This document shows positions 17,947 through 26,134 of a stretch of 64,000 nt of DNA, one piece after another. Made by a program: the position numbers and the translations under genes. The notes below the pieces were generated by a model. The model saw nothing but the letters and a program-made list of their open reading frames with translations. It was not told the DNA's origin and did no database searches. Position 1 is the stretch's first letter. The number at the start of each line of letters is the position of its first letter. Source of the DNA: Agilicoccus flavus (GTDB lineage: Bacteria > Actinomycetota > Actinomycetes > Actinomycetales > Dermatophilaceae); NCBI RefSeq assembly GCF_014857905.1, contig NZ_JACYXE010000011.1, forward strand, positions 62,001 to 126,000, read 5' to 3'.

Positions 17947-17952
17947 TACCCT
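17947..17952 (+). promoter_or_regulatory. TACCCT -10 box, leaderless start for 17959
   Basis: TACCCT ends 6 nt before the GTG at 17959. No Shine-Dalgarno sequence is present there. Confidence 0.45.
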
Positions 17953-17958
17953 GACGGC

Positions 17959-18369
17959 GTGGCCCACCCGATCATGTTCGACGACGCCGACCCCGTGCTG
18001 GGCCGCCTGCGCGACATCGCGCTCGCCCTGCCCGGGGCGGCCGAGAAGATCAGCCACGGGCATCCGGCGTTCTTCACCGCGAAGGTGTTCGCCTATTACG
18101 GCGGGTCGATCAAGGTGGGCGGGGAGTACGAGCGTCACGACCGTTCCGTCGTGGTCAGGCCGGATCCCGCCGAGCGGCTCGCGCTCCTCGAGGACCCCCG
18201 GTGCTATGTCCCCGCCTACCTCGGCCCGAGCGGCTGGGTGGGGCTGGACCTGGGCGCTGTCGGTGTCGACGAGACCTGGCGCGAGGTCGCCGAGCTCGTC
18301 GAGGCGTCGTTCCGCGAGACCGCGGGGCGGCGGCTCGTCGCCCGTCTCGACGCGCGGGGCGGAGGCTGA
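17959..18369 (+). CDS. MmcQ/YjbR-family protein
   Basis: 136 aa. The motifs LALPGAAEKISHGHPAFF, VFAYYGG and YVPAYLGPSGWVGLDL are those of the MmcQ/YjbR (CyaY-like fold) family, small cytosolic proteins suspected to bind DNA. The GTG is chosen because TACCCT lies 6 nt upstream; a longer frame from 17914 would begin inside the tandem repeat. It converges on the AsnC-type regulator with a 13-bp gap. Confidence 0.85.
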   Translation: MAHPIMFDDADPVLGRLRDIALALPGAAEKISHGHPAFFTAKVFAYYGGSIKVGGEYERHDRSVVVRPDPAERLALLEDPRCYVPAYLGPSGWVGLDLGAVGVDETWREVAELVEASFRETAGRRLVARLDARGGG

Positions 18370-18382
18370 GTCCGCCGGGGCC

Positions 18383-18859
18383 TCACGCGTCGGCGCGGAG
18401 CAGGGCGTCGATCCGATAGGGGATGACCTCGCGCAGGAACATCGACGTCGACGTGCGCAGGATGCCGGGGCAGAGGCGGATCTCCTCGCTCACGCGGTAG
18501 AGGTCCTCGGGGTCGCGGGCGACGACGCGGCACAGGAGGTCGGTCATGCCGGCCGGCGCGAAGCACTCGAGCACCTCGGGGATGCGCCGCACCCCGGCGA
18601 TGGCCTCGTCGAGCAGGTGCTGGTCGAGCTCGGCGGCGACGCTGGCGGCGAGACCCCGGCCGAGCAGCGCCGGGGGGATGCGGGTGCTGGCGAGGCGGAG
18701 CATCCCGTTCGCGCGGTAACGCTCGAGCCGCGACTGGACCGTGCCGCGCGCGAGCCCCGTCTTCTGCGCCAGGAGAAGGACGGTGGCGCGGGGGTCGTCG
18801 TCGAGGGCGAGGAGCAGGGTGCGGTCGATGGCATCGAGGCGCAGATCACGATCGGGCAT
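18383..18859 (-). CDS. AsnC/Lrp-family transcriptional regulator
   Basis: 158 aa. The N-terminal winged HTH (LDAIDRTLLLALDDDPRATV, then GLARGTVQSRLERY) is followed by a RAM ligand-binding domain (VLECFAPAGMTDLLCRVVARD). This is the normal size for feast/famine regulators that sense amino acids. AAAGGACG lies before the ATG. A palindrome, GACCAC-TCTGC-GTGGTC, 51 bp upstream of the start is a candidate autoregulatory operator. No amino-acid gene lies directly downstream. Confidence 0.88.
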   Translation of the reverse strand: MPDRDLRLDAIDRTLLLALDDDPRATVLLLAQKTGLARGTVQSRLERYRANGMLRLASTRIPPALLGRGLAASVAAELDQHLLDEAIAGVRRIPEVLECFAPAGMTDLLCRVVARDPEDLYRVSEEIRLCPGILRTSTSMFLREVIPYRIDALLRADA

Positions 18860-19196
18860 GGCCCGTCCTTTCACCGGAGGCGGTCGTCGTGACCATCCTC
18901 GCCTCCTCGGACCACTCTGCGTGGTCATTCCGACCAACGTCGCGGATGGTGATTGCGCACTCCGACGGTCGTGCTCTTCACTGGTGATCACACGGACGAC
19001 GTTCCCGATCGGGGGCGTCGGACTGGGCCCGCCGCCCGCCCCTACCCGGGGTGGCCCGGCGGCCCGCCGCCCATCACCGCGGTCCTGCCCACCACGACGC
19101 GCGCCGCGCCACCCGGTCCTCGGGTCGCGCGGCGCGGTCGTAGGTTCGGGGGGTGGCGCGGGCCGGCGTCCGAGGCGGGTGCGCGGTCGCCGCCGA
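18860..19196. other. 337-bp intergenic region upstream of the Lrp-type gene
   Basis: It holds the promoter side of the AsnC/Lrp gene, with the palindrome at 18910-18926 and a GTGATCAC palindrome near 18982. It also holds the 3' flank of the AI-2E-family gene. Some stretches are less GC-rich than average. No supported gene was found. Confidence 0.4.
18910..18926. promoter_or_regulatory. Candidate Lrp/AsnC operator
   Basis: GACCACTCTGCGTGGTC has perfect 6-bp arms around 5 nt, close to the ~15-bp imperfect palindromes bound by Lrp-family dimers. It lies 51 bp upstream of the regulator's start codon. Confidence 0.45.
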
Positions 19197-20684
19197 TCAG
19201 GACCCGGGGATCGCGCTCGCCCCGCCGCGTCGGGGCGCGGTCCGCGCCGACTCCCGCCCCGGCTCCGCGGCACGCGTCTCGGACGCGTCGGCCGTCGCCG
19301 GGGTCCCCTGGGCGTGCGGGTCGACGCCGGCAGACGGCCCGGGGACGGTGGCCGGCGCGCCGAGCGGCATGTGGGCCGCCCGGACGGTCGCGTTGAGGAA
19401 GGCGACGAGCGGCACCGCGAAGAGGGCGCCCGCGATCCCGCCGATGGCGGTGCCGGCGAGCACGGAGATCGCGACGCCCAGCGGGTGCACCTCGACGTTG
19501 CGGGCCATGATGAGCGGCTGCAGCAGGTGCGCCTCGAGCTGGACGAGCACGACGATCGTGATGCCGACGACGAGGGCGGCGCCCGGGCCGTGCTCGATGA
19601 GGCTGACGACGATGCAGAAGGCGCCGGTCACCGTCATGCCGAGCAGCGGGACGTACGAGCCGACGAAGATGAGCACCGAGAGGGCGACCGCCATCGGCAC
19701 GTCGAGCAGGAAGAGGACGACGAAGATCGTGCTCGCGTGCAGCGCCGCGATGATCGTCTGGCCGCGCATGTAGCCGCCGAGGGTGTGCCAGCCGTAGCGG
19801 CCGACCTGGTCGAGGCGGGCCCGCGATCGTGCCGGCAGCAGCGAGAGGATCCACCCCCAGATGACGTTGCCGTCGCGGAGCAGGAAGAACGTCGACAGCA
19901 GCAGGAGCAGGGCCCCCGCGATCGCGTGCGAGAGCGCCGAGAGCGTGGACAGCGCGCCGGTGACCAGCGACTCCTGGTTGCGGCTGATGGCGGCGGTGAT
20001 CTCGTCGCCGTACGTCTTCACCTGCTCGTCGCTGACCTGCAGAGGCCCGTTGCGCAGCCAGTGGCTCGCCGTGTCGATGAACTGGATGAACCGGGTCGCC
20101 ATCCGCGGCGCGTTCGCCGAGATCTGCGCGCCGACGAAGGTGCCGATGACCCCGATGACCGCCACGCCCACGAGGAGCGCGACGAACGCGGCGAGCGAGT
20201 GCGGGATGTGCACCGAGCGGTGCAGCCACTTCTGCACGGGCCCGAGCACGGCGGTGAGCAGGAGCGCGACGACGAACGGGACGGTGACGATCGGCACCGA
20301 GGCGAGGACGCGCACTGCGAGGTAGACCGTGGCCGCGATGAGCAGCAGCCGCCAGCACCAGGCCGCGGCTTCCTTGATGCCGCCCGGCACGGAACGGCCC
20401 GTCGGGTCCTCGGCGCGCAGGTCGAGGACGGGCAGGACGCCGTCCTGACCCTCCGCCGGGTCCCAGCGCTCGTGCCGCTCGTGGTCCTGGAGGCGCGCGC
20501 GGGCCTGCTGTGTCATCGACGAGAGGCGCGTCTTGGCGCGGCCGGCGATCCGGGCGGGCGCGAACCCTCCGTCGTGCGCGCCGGCGTGCGCGGCCTCCCC
20601 CTCGGGGGCGCCCGCCCGCCCCGACGTGGGACCGGGCGCGTCGGGCTGGTGCGACGGGGGGCCGTGACCGCTGCCGGGCGTCAC
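19197..20684 (-). CDS. AI-2E-family (PerM/TqsA-like) permease
   Basis: 495 aa. Long polar N- and C-terminal tails flank about eight hydrophobic segments. The family features are an early TM pair (VPIVTVPFVVALLLTAVLGPV), a cytoplasmic helical middle (residues ~190-260), GGYMRGQTIIAALHA, and the C-terminal HLLQPLIMARNVEVHPLGV followed by IAGALFAVPLVA. Members transport signalling molecules or act as Na+/H+ antiporters. The GTG at 20684 is used. An in-frame CTG at 20705, 7 nt after AAGGAG, has the better ribosome binding site and could be the real start, adding seven residues. Confidence 0.85.
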   Translation of the reverse strand: MTPGSGHGPPSHQPDAPGPTSGRAGAPEGEAAHAGAHDGGFAPARIAGRAKTRLSSMTQQARARLQDHERHERWDPAEGQDGVLPVLDLRAEDPTGRSVPGGIKEAAAWCWRLLLIAATVYLAVRVLASVPIVTVPFVVALLLTAVLGPVQKWLHRSVHIPHSLAAFVALLVGVAVIGVIGTFVGAQISANAPRMATRFIQFIDTASHWLRNGPLQVSDEQVKTYGDEITAAISRNQESLVTGALSTLSALSHAIAGALLLLLSTFFLLRDGNVIWGWILSLLPARSRARLDQVGRYGWHTLGGYMRGQTIIAALHASTIFVVLFLLDVPMAVALSVLIFVGSYVPLLGMTVTGAFCIVVSLIEHGPGAALVVGITIVVLVQLEAHLLQPLIMARNVEVHPLGVAISVLAGTAIGGIAGALFAVPLVAFLNATVRAAHMPLGAPATVPGPSAGVDPHAQGTPATADASETRAAEPGRESARTAPRRGGASAIPGS

Positions 20685-20790
20685 GTCGTCGTGGTCGTCG
20701 TTCAGGGGAACGCTCCTTGCCGTGAGGTGAGCGGGGCGCTGCGCCTCGGGTGCCCGTCCATTCTGCCTGGCCCTGGCAACCCCCTGGCGG

Positions 20791-21846
20791 TCACGGTGTG
20801 CAACCGGGCGGGTCGGGTGGGGTCATCTCGGCGCGGACGCCGAGCAGACGGATCGGCCGGTCGGGCTCGATGCGGTCGTCGGCGAGGGCGCGGGCCACGG
20901 CGGCGAGGTCGTCGGGGCTCGCGAGCGGCGCGGGCAGGGTGCGGCTGCGGGTCACGGTGAAAAAGGGGGCGTACCGGATCTTGAGGAAGAGCCGGAAGCT
21001 GGGCCGACCCTCGGCCGCGTTGTCGGCGGCCACGGCCCGGGCGAGGGTCTCGACGGCGTCGAGGACCGCCGCGCGGTCGACGAGGTCCTCCTGGAAGGTC
21101 GTCTCGCGGGAATGCGCGCGGGGCACCCACGGGGTGGGGTCGACGACGTCGGGCCCGACACCGCGCCCGAGGGCGAGGTACCAGGCGCCGGTCTTGGGTC
21201 CGAACTCGCCCTGGAGGGTGGGCAGGTCGGTCGCCGCGAGCTCGGCCACCGTGTCGATCCCGAGGGCGGCGAGGCGCGCGCTGACGCGGGGTCCGACGCC
21301 CCACAGGTCGCGGGTGGGGCGGTGGCCCATGACCTCGAGCCACGTGTCGGCGGTGAGCGTGAAGACGCCGCGCGGCTTGCCGAAGCCGGTGGCGTTCTTG
21401 GCGCGCACCGTGCTGTCGCCGACGCCGATGGAGCAGTGCAGGTCGGTGGCGGCCAGGACCGCGACCTGGAGGCGGCGGGCGAACGCCCGGGCGCTGTCGG
21501 CGTCGGTGGGCTCGACGCCGACGAACGCCTCGTCCCACCCGAGCACCTGCACGGGCGCGTGCTCGGCCAGCGTCGCCATGACGCGCTCCGAGGCCGCGGT
21601 GTAGGCGGCGCCGTCGACGGGCAGCAGTACGGCCTCGGGGCACGTGCGGGCCGCGATCCGCAGGGGCATCCCGGAGCGGACCCCGAACGCGCGGGCCTCG
21701 TACGACGCGGTCGAGACGACGGCCCGCTGCGTCGGGTCGCCGCGCCCGCCCACGATGACGGGGCGCCCGGCGAGCTCGGGGCGGCGCAGCACCTCCACGG
21801 CGGCGACGAACTGGTCGAGGTCGACGTGCAGCACCCAGCGGTGCAT
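20791..21846 (-). CDS. dinB: DNA polymerase IV (Y-family translesion polymerase)
   Basis: 351 aa. The catalytic motifs are present: the N-terminal metal-binding Asp and steric-gate region in HVDLDQFVAAVE, the SYEARAFGVRSGMP finger segment, and the Asp-Glu pair in LGWDEAFVGV. The HhH region (DLWGVGPRVSARLAALGI) and the little-finger domain follow. No C-terminal beta-clamp motif of the QLxLF type is obvious. The ATG at 21846 was chosen because GAGGTGA lies 8 nt upstream; a GTG 12 bp earlier is an alternative. It would bypass damaged bases. Confidence 0.92.
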   Translation of the reverse strand: MHRWVLHVDLDQFVAAVEVLRRPELAGRPVIVGGRGDPTQRAVVSTASYEARAFGVRSGMPLRIAARTCPEAVLLPVDGAAYTAASERVMATLAEHAPVQVLGWDEAFVGVEPTDADSARAFARRLQVAVLAATDLHCSIGVGDSTVRAKNATGFGKPRGVFTLTADTWLEVMGHRPTRDLWGVGPRVSARLAALGIDTVAELAATDLPTLQGEFGPKTGAWYLALGRGVGPDVVDPTPWVPRAHSRETTFQEDLVDRAAVLDAVETLARAVAADNAAEGRPSFRLFLKIRYAPFFTVTRSRTLPAPLASPDDLAAVARALADDRIEPDRPIRLLGVRAEMTPPDPPGCTP

Positions 21847-21899
21847 CGACGGGCTCACCTCGCCAGTGTGCGCGCCGGCGCGCGGGCGGGACGTGTCGT

Positions 21900-21935
21900 G
21901 GGCGCAGGCCCGGCCCTCGGGCCGGGCCTGCGCCC
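21900..21935 (-). terminator. Strong terminator hairpin after the signal-peptidase gene
   Basis: A perfect 16-bp stem (GGGCGCAGGCCCGGCC) has a 4-nt CTCG loop. It lies 15 bp downstream of the signal peptidase stop and upstream of dinB. It separates the two same-strand transcription units. Confidence 0.85.
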
Positions 21936-21949
21936 GCGGCGTCGTCCGG

Positions 21950-23680
21950 TCAGCAGGCGGCGCCGGAGGTCGTCACGCGCTCGGCTGGCGACGACCAGCT
22001 CCCCGCTCGTGCGACGACGGTGTACGTCGCCTCGCCGGCACCGAGGGGGGCGGGGTCGCGCCAGGTGGTCGTCGTCCGACCGGTCACCGTGGACACGGCC
22101 GCCCCGTCACGCAGGATGGTGTAGCCCGTCACCCGGTCGGCGGCAGAGGGGGTCCACGTGAGGGTCGCGTAGGGCGTGCTGCGGATGAACAGCGACAGGC
22201 CCGAGTGCCGCCCGGTGACCGGCACCCCGGTCGCCCCGTCGGTCATCGTCGTCGACCTCGCCCCCGTCGGGCCGTCGGCCGTGACCTTCTGCTCGTGGGC
22301 GGCCATGGAGATCGCGTGTCGGAACGCCGTCTTCGCGACCTCCGTCATGCCGGTCGGCGTCGAGTACGTGGTGTCGTTGCGCTCGATGCCCCAGAAGGTG
22401 AGGAGCAGGCCGCCGACCTTGCCGTCGACCGACGGGGCGATCGCCGGTCCGGGGGCCGTCGGCCCCTCCACGACCCGGCCTGCGAGGCTGCTGTCGGAGA
22501 CGACACCCCCGCGCGCGACAAGGAGCACGTCGGCATAGTCGGGTTCGTGCGGCATGAGGGTGCCCGCGTCGCCCGCAACGGCCGCCCGCCGGTACACGGC
22601 GTGGAAGCGTTCGGCCCCGCCGGTGGCGATCCCGAGCTGCGTCCAGCCGGCCGGAACCGGTGGGTCCTCGTGCGCCGAGGTGGTCGCATTCCACGGCCGT
22701 ATCCCACCGCGCGACAGGATGAGGTGGTCGCCGACGCGTACGTCGTCGGGCAGGGCCGGCGCGGCCGTCGTGGGTCCCGCGGTCACCGCGTCGACGACGG
22801 CCGGCGTCGTCGTGCACCGCGCCGTGAGCGCACCGGCCGGGAGCACGGTGGTGGCCCCGAGGGTGCGCGCAGAGCTCGTCCGGGCCGACAGGGCGGACGC
22901 CGACGTGCCGGCACCCCCGACGAGGGCGACGACGAGGAGGGCGGCGAGGACCGCCACTGCTGGAGCGAGCAGAACGCCTCGCCCCGCCGGCGACACCGGC
23001 TCGGGGCGCTCGGCACTCACCGGCTCCGGTGACGAGACGCGCCCCCCCGGCTCCGAGGGCGCGGGTCCCGCAGGCGCCGACGGCTCGGGAGTCGTGGGCT
23101 TTACCGCCGCCTGCGCGGCGCGCCGGCGCGCGGCCAGCCACGGGTCGTACCGATCGAGCCAGCCGTACCGGGCCAGCGCGACGAGCGCCGCGAGTCCGGC
23201 TGCGGCGGCGGCCACCGCTCCGGCGTCGCGCTCGGCGACCCGGAGCGCGATCCACCCGGCTCCAGGGACCACGAGCCGCCCCACGCCCAGCACCTGCGCG
23301 GGGGCGACGCGCTCACCGTCGACGCTCTCGTTCGCGTCGCCCTTCGTGCGGTAGGTCCGGCCGTCGTCGTCGACCACGCGGTGCAGCAGCGGCAAGAGTC
23401 CCGGCCGATCGACCAGCACGACCGACGGCGGCCCCAGCATTCCGCGTTCGGTCGGCCACGCCTCGACGGCGACCGCGTCGCCGACGGCGAGCGCCGGGGC
23501 CATCGACCCTGAGGCGACGACCGTGGTCCGCCAGCCTGGCGTGATCTGCGGGAGGGCGGCGAGCAGGGCCAGACCGGTGCCCGCGACGAGCGCGGCGGAG
23601 GCGAGCAAGCCGAGCACGAAGCGGACGAGGTCGCCCGCCGCCGGCCGCGTCCTCGTGCCGTCCGCCGCGGACGCGCTCAC
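21950..23680 (-). CDS. SipW-type signal peptidase I with an exported C-terminal half and FN3-like domain
   Basis: 576 aa, about three times the length of a usual SipW. Residues 20-170 form an S26B peptidase: a TM helix, the nucleophile Ser59 in ASGSM, His100 in LHRVV (the Ser-His, ER-type catalytic pair rather than Ser-Lys) and the KGDANESVDG box, then another TM helix. After a Pro/Glu-rich linker (195-235) a third TM helix is followed by ASALSARTSS. The next ~220 residues are extracytoplasmic, and a fibronectin-III-like domain (WTPSAADRVTGYTILRDG) ends the protein. The GTG overlaps the stop of the TasA/CalY-like gene by 4 bp. The fusion of processing enzyme and surface module is unusual. Confidence 0.82.
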   Translation of the reverse strand: MSASAADGTRTRPAAGDLVRFVLGLLASAALVAGTGLALLAALPQITPGWRTTVVASGSMAPALAVGDAVAVEAWPTERGMLGPPSVVLVDRPGLLPLLHRVVDDDGRTYRTKGDANESVDGERVAPAQVLGVGRLVVPGAGWIALRVAERDAGAVAAAAAGLAALVALARYGWLDRYDPWLAARRRAAQAAVKPTTPEPSAPAGPAPSEPGGRVSSPEPVSAERPEPVSPAGRGVLLAPAVAVLAALLVVALVGGAGTSASALSARTSSARTLGATTVLPAGALTARCTTTPAVVDAVTAGPTTAAPALPDDVRVGDHLILSRGGIRPWNATTSAHEDPPVPAGWTQLGIATGGAERFHAVYRRAAVAGDAGTLMPHEPDYADVLLVARGGVVSDSSLAGRVVEGPTAPGPAIAPSVDGKVGGLLLTFWGIERNDTTYSTPTGMTEVAKTAFRHAISMAAHEQKVTADGPTGARSTTMTDGATGVPVTGRHSGLSLFIRSTPYATLTWTPSAADRVTGYTILRDGAAVSTVTGRTTTTWRDPAPLGAGEATYTVVARAGSWSSPAERVTTSGAAC

Positions 23681-24294
23681 CGGCTCGTACCGGGTCGGGT
23701 GCGGATCTCCCACGTGAACATCGGCTTCGCCGCCGTGCCCTGCGCCTCGTTCGGCGTCGACGAATCGAGAGTGACCGTGAAACGGAAGGGGCGCTTGGCG
23801 CCCGCCGCGGCCGGGGTCCAGCCCGTGTTCGCCGCCGTGCCGTACGTCGACTGCGCACCGAGGACGGCGTTCAGCTTGCCCGACATCGCCGTCGACCACG
23901 TCCCCGTGCTCGCGCACGTCGTACCGTCGGCGCCGGCCTCGACGACGAGGCCGAGGTACTGGCCGAGGGCGCCGCCCGAGGGGTCCGCGCCGTAGAGGCG
24001 GAGCGAGTCGAGCTGGTCGGCCGTGGCGGTGCCGTCGTACGTGACGTCGACGCAGCGGACGATCGTGTCGCCCGGCACGAGGTCGGAGACGTCGAGCGGC
24101 CGGTCCGCCTTCGACCCGAGCGAGACTCGGGCAGCCCCCACGCTGCCGGAATCCCCGTACGTCGTCGTCCCCGAGAACGCGCTCTGCGACCGCTGCAACG
24201 TCATCGCGCTCACGGCCAGCATGGCGAGGACGACGACCAGAACCCGGATCAGCGTCGCCGGACTGGTGGTGCGGATCCTCGTGATGTTCCTCAT
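23677..24294 (-). CDS. SipW-cognate exported protein (TasA/CalY camelysin-like)
   Basis: 205 aa. A basic N-terminus and a hydrophobic segment (IRVLVVVLAMLAVSAMTL) end at SQSAFSGTTTYGDSGSVGAA, the pattern of the SipW-cognate class of signal peptides. The ~165-residue mature part is beta-rich with two Cys (VRCVDV, TTCAST) that could form a disulfide. Relatives are fibre- or matrix-forming surface proteins. The ATG at 24294 is preceded by GGGGAGAG. It is the first gene of a two-gene operon with the signal peptidase that probably processes it. Confidence 0.75.
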   Translation of the reverse strand: MRNITRIRTTSPATLIRVLVVVLAMLAVSAMTLQRSQSAFSGTTTYGDSGSVGAARVSLGSKADRPLDVSDLVPGDTIVRCVDVTYDGTATADQLDSLRLYGADPSGGALGQYLGLVVEAGADGTTCASTGTWSTAMSGKLNAVLGAQSTYGTAANTGWTPAAAGAKRPFRFTVTLDSSTPNEAQGTAAKPMFTWEIRTRPGTSR

Positions 24295-24543
24295 GTGACT
24301 CTCCCCAACTGCCATCGGACGTCCCCCGTCCGCGTCGGACCGTGTGTCCGTCGCCTCCCCTTACGGCTCGCCAGGGGCGGACCTGAGTCTTCTGGAAGAG
24401 CGTCTTGGTCGATCGTCAACAACGGGTGTTCGAGACGCGCGTCCTGTACGGCCGTCCCACCGCGAAAGTCTCGGCGCGTCAAGGCCGCTCTCCCCGGGCG
24501 TCAATGGGTGTGACGTCACCCACCTCGGGTGGAGCGGCCGCCC

Positions 24544-26049
24544 TCAGCCGAGGTGCCGCAGGGGCGGCCAGGCCGCGGCCCAGCCCCCGCGCGGGTCCCG
24601 GCAGACCGCGAGCGGGGCGCCGTTCTCCTCCCCGCCCGGCACCGGGTGGGCGAGCGTGCCGGCCGGTTCGCAGCGGGCGAACACGTCGCGGCGGACGTCG
24701 CCGACGACGACGGCGACGGTCCGCTCCGCCGGAGGCGGGCCGAGCTCGCCGAGGCCGTTGTGGCCGCTGTACGCGCGCGGGAGCCCGAGGGCGGGCCCGT
24801 ACCGGTCGACGGCCCCCGCCTCCCCGTAGTTCGCGGTGAGCACGACTGCGCGGGCGCGGTCCTCCGGCGGCAGGGTGTCGTGGACGGCGGCGATCTGCCC
24901 CACGTACGCCGGCCAGCCGATGCTCTCGCGGGCCACGGGGTTGATCGCCGCGACGGGCACGACCCGCTGCCACGCCTCGGGCAGCACGGGTAGGCCCACG
25001 AGCGCGGCGGCGAGCGCGTTGACCCCGACCCACCCCGCCACCCACGCGCGGACCGGCCCGTCGAGGGCCACCCCGGGCAGCGTGCCCCGGCGTTCCGCGA
25101 CCGGCACGCACCCGATCGCGTAGACGGCCGCGAGCAGCCCGAGCGGGTAGTAGAGCTGCGACCCCATCGCGAACACGAGGCCCAGGAGGATCGGGAGGGC
25201 GACGGCGATCCCGCGGATCGGCCGCCACGCCGGGCGGCGCAGCAGCTCGCGCAGGCCGGCCCACCAGACGATGACGAGCGGCGGCCCGAGCAGGACGAGG
25301 AGGAAGGGCCACATGAGGAGGCGCACGTGACCGGCGTTCCCCTCGGCGAGGCCGGCGCCGACGGCGAGCTGCGGCCAGCCGTTCGCCCACTGGTAGACGG
25401 CGTTCGGGGCGGCGATCGCGGCGGCGAGCAGCGCCCCCGCCCACAGCCACGGCGAGCGCAGCGGGCGGCGGGGTCCGATCAGGAGCAGACCCGCGAGCAG
25501 CGAGACCGCGAGGAGCGCGACGAGGAGCTTGAGCCACGTCGCGAGCCCGAGGAGGGCGCCCACCGCGAGCCACCAGCGCGGCTCGCGCCGCAGGAGCGCC
25601 CGCATCGCGCACAGGACGATCGCCGGCCACAGCGGCAGGTCGAACGCCGGCGTCACCGCGACGTGCCCGAACGACAGCGGCATGACCGCGAACCCGTACC
25701 CCCACGCCGCGAGCGACTGGGCCGCGCGTCCGCCCCCGGCCTCCCGGGTGATCGCCGCGACGACGATCACGGACAGCGCGGCGCACAGCGTGGCGGGGAG
25801 GCGGATCGCCCAGGTCTCGTCGGCGAGCAGCGTGAACGTGCGCACGAGGAACGGCGCCAGGGGCGGTTGGTCGACGTACCCCCAGGCGGGCGGCAGCATC
25901 CGGAAGTACAGCTCGTCGCGGTGGTAGCCGTACCCCGCGCTCAGGGCGGTGAGGAGCGCGGCCTGCGCGGCCGCCGCCCCGAGCACCGGCCCCCGCGCGA
26001 ACGGCGGGCGGCGCACCGGCGGGGCGCTGGGCCCCGCGATGCTTGACAC
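24544..26049 (-). CDS. GT-C fold glycosyltransferase (ArnT/PMT-like, family 39 type)
   Basis: 501 aa with about 11-12 transmembrane helices. The first extracytoplasmic loop holds the acidic pair of GT39-like enzymes: YHRDELYF and GYVDQPPLAPF. These enzymes transfer a sugar from a polyprenyl phosphate to lipid or protein on the outer face of the membrane. The soluble C-terminal domain (from ~380) contains VVLTANYGEAGAVDRYGP. GTG at 26049 is used; a TAGCGT box (complement of 26056-26061) 6 nt upstream suggests a leaderless mRNA. The acceptor is unknown. Confidence 0.85.
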   Translation of the reverse strand: MSSIAGPSAPPVRRPPFARGPVLGAAAAQAALLTALSAGYGYHRDELYFRMLPPAWGYVDQPPLAPFLVRTFTLLADETWAIRLPATLCAALSVIVVAAITREAGGGRAAQSLAAWGYGFAVMPLSFGHVAVTPAFDLPLWPAIVLCAMRALLRREPRWWLAVGALLGLATWLKLLVALLAVSLLAGLLLIGPRRPLRSPWLWAGALLAAAIAAPNAVYQWANGWPQLAVGAGLAEGNAGHVRLLMWPFLLVLLGPPLVIVWWAGLRELLRRPAWRPIRGIAVALPILLGLVFAMGSQLYYPLGLLAAVYAIGCVPVAERRGTLPGVALDGPVRAWVAGWVGVNALAAALVGLPVLPEAWQRVVPVAAINPVARESIGWPAYVGQIAAVHDTLPPEDRARAVVLTANYGEAGAVDRYGPALGLPRAYSGHNGLGELGPPPAERTVAVVVGDVRRDVFARCEPAGTLAHPVPGGEENGAPLAVCRDPRGGWAAAWPPLRHLG

Positions 26050-26134
26050 CCCTCGACGCTAGCCGACGACCGACGCCGGGGCGGGGGTCGGGCGGACGGC
26101 CGGGTCGTCGGCTCGGGTCGGTCGGGTCAGGAGA

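Noticed and set aside
17755-18138. A 127-codon - frame covering the tandem repeat
   Set aside because: The RSLRLARSPPFTA repeats come from the DNA repeat. The frame is antisense to the YjbR-family gene and has no start signals.
24295-24543. Regulatory RNA upstream of the TasA/CalY-like gene
   Set aside because: Only a short GTGACGTCAC palindrome near 24511-24524 was seen. It sits beyond the 3' end of the glycosyltransferase gene and has no riboswitch features.
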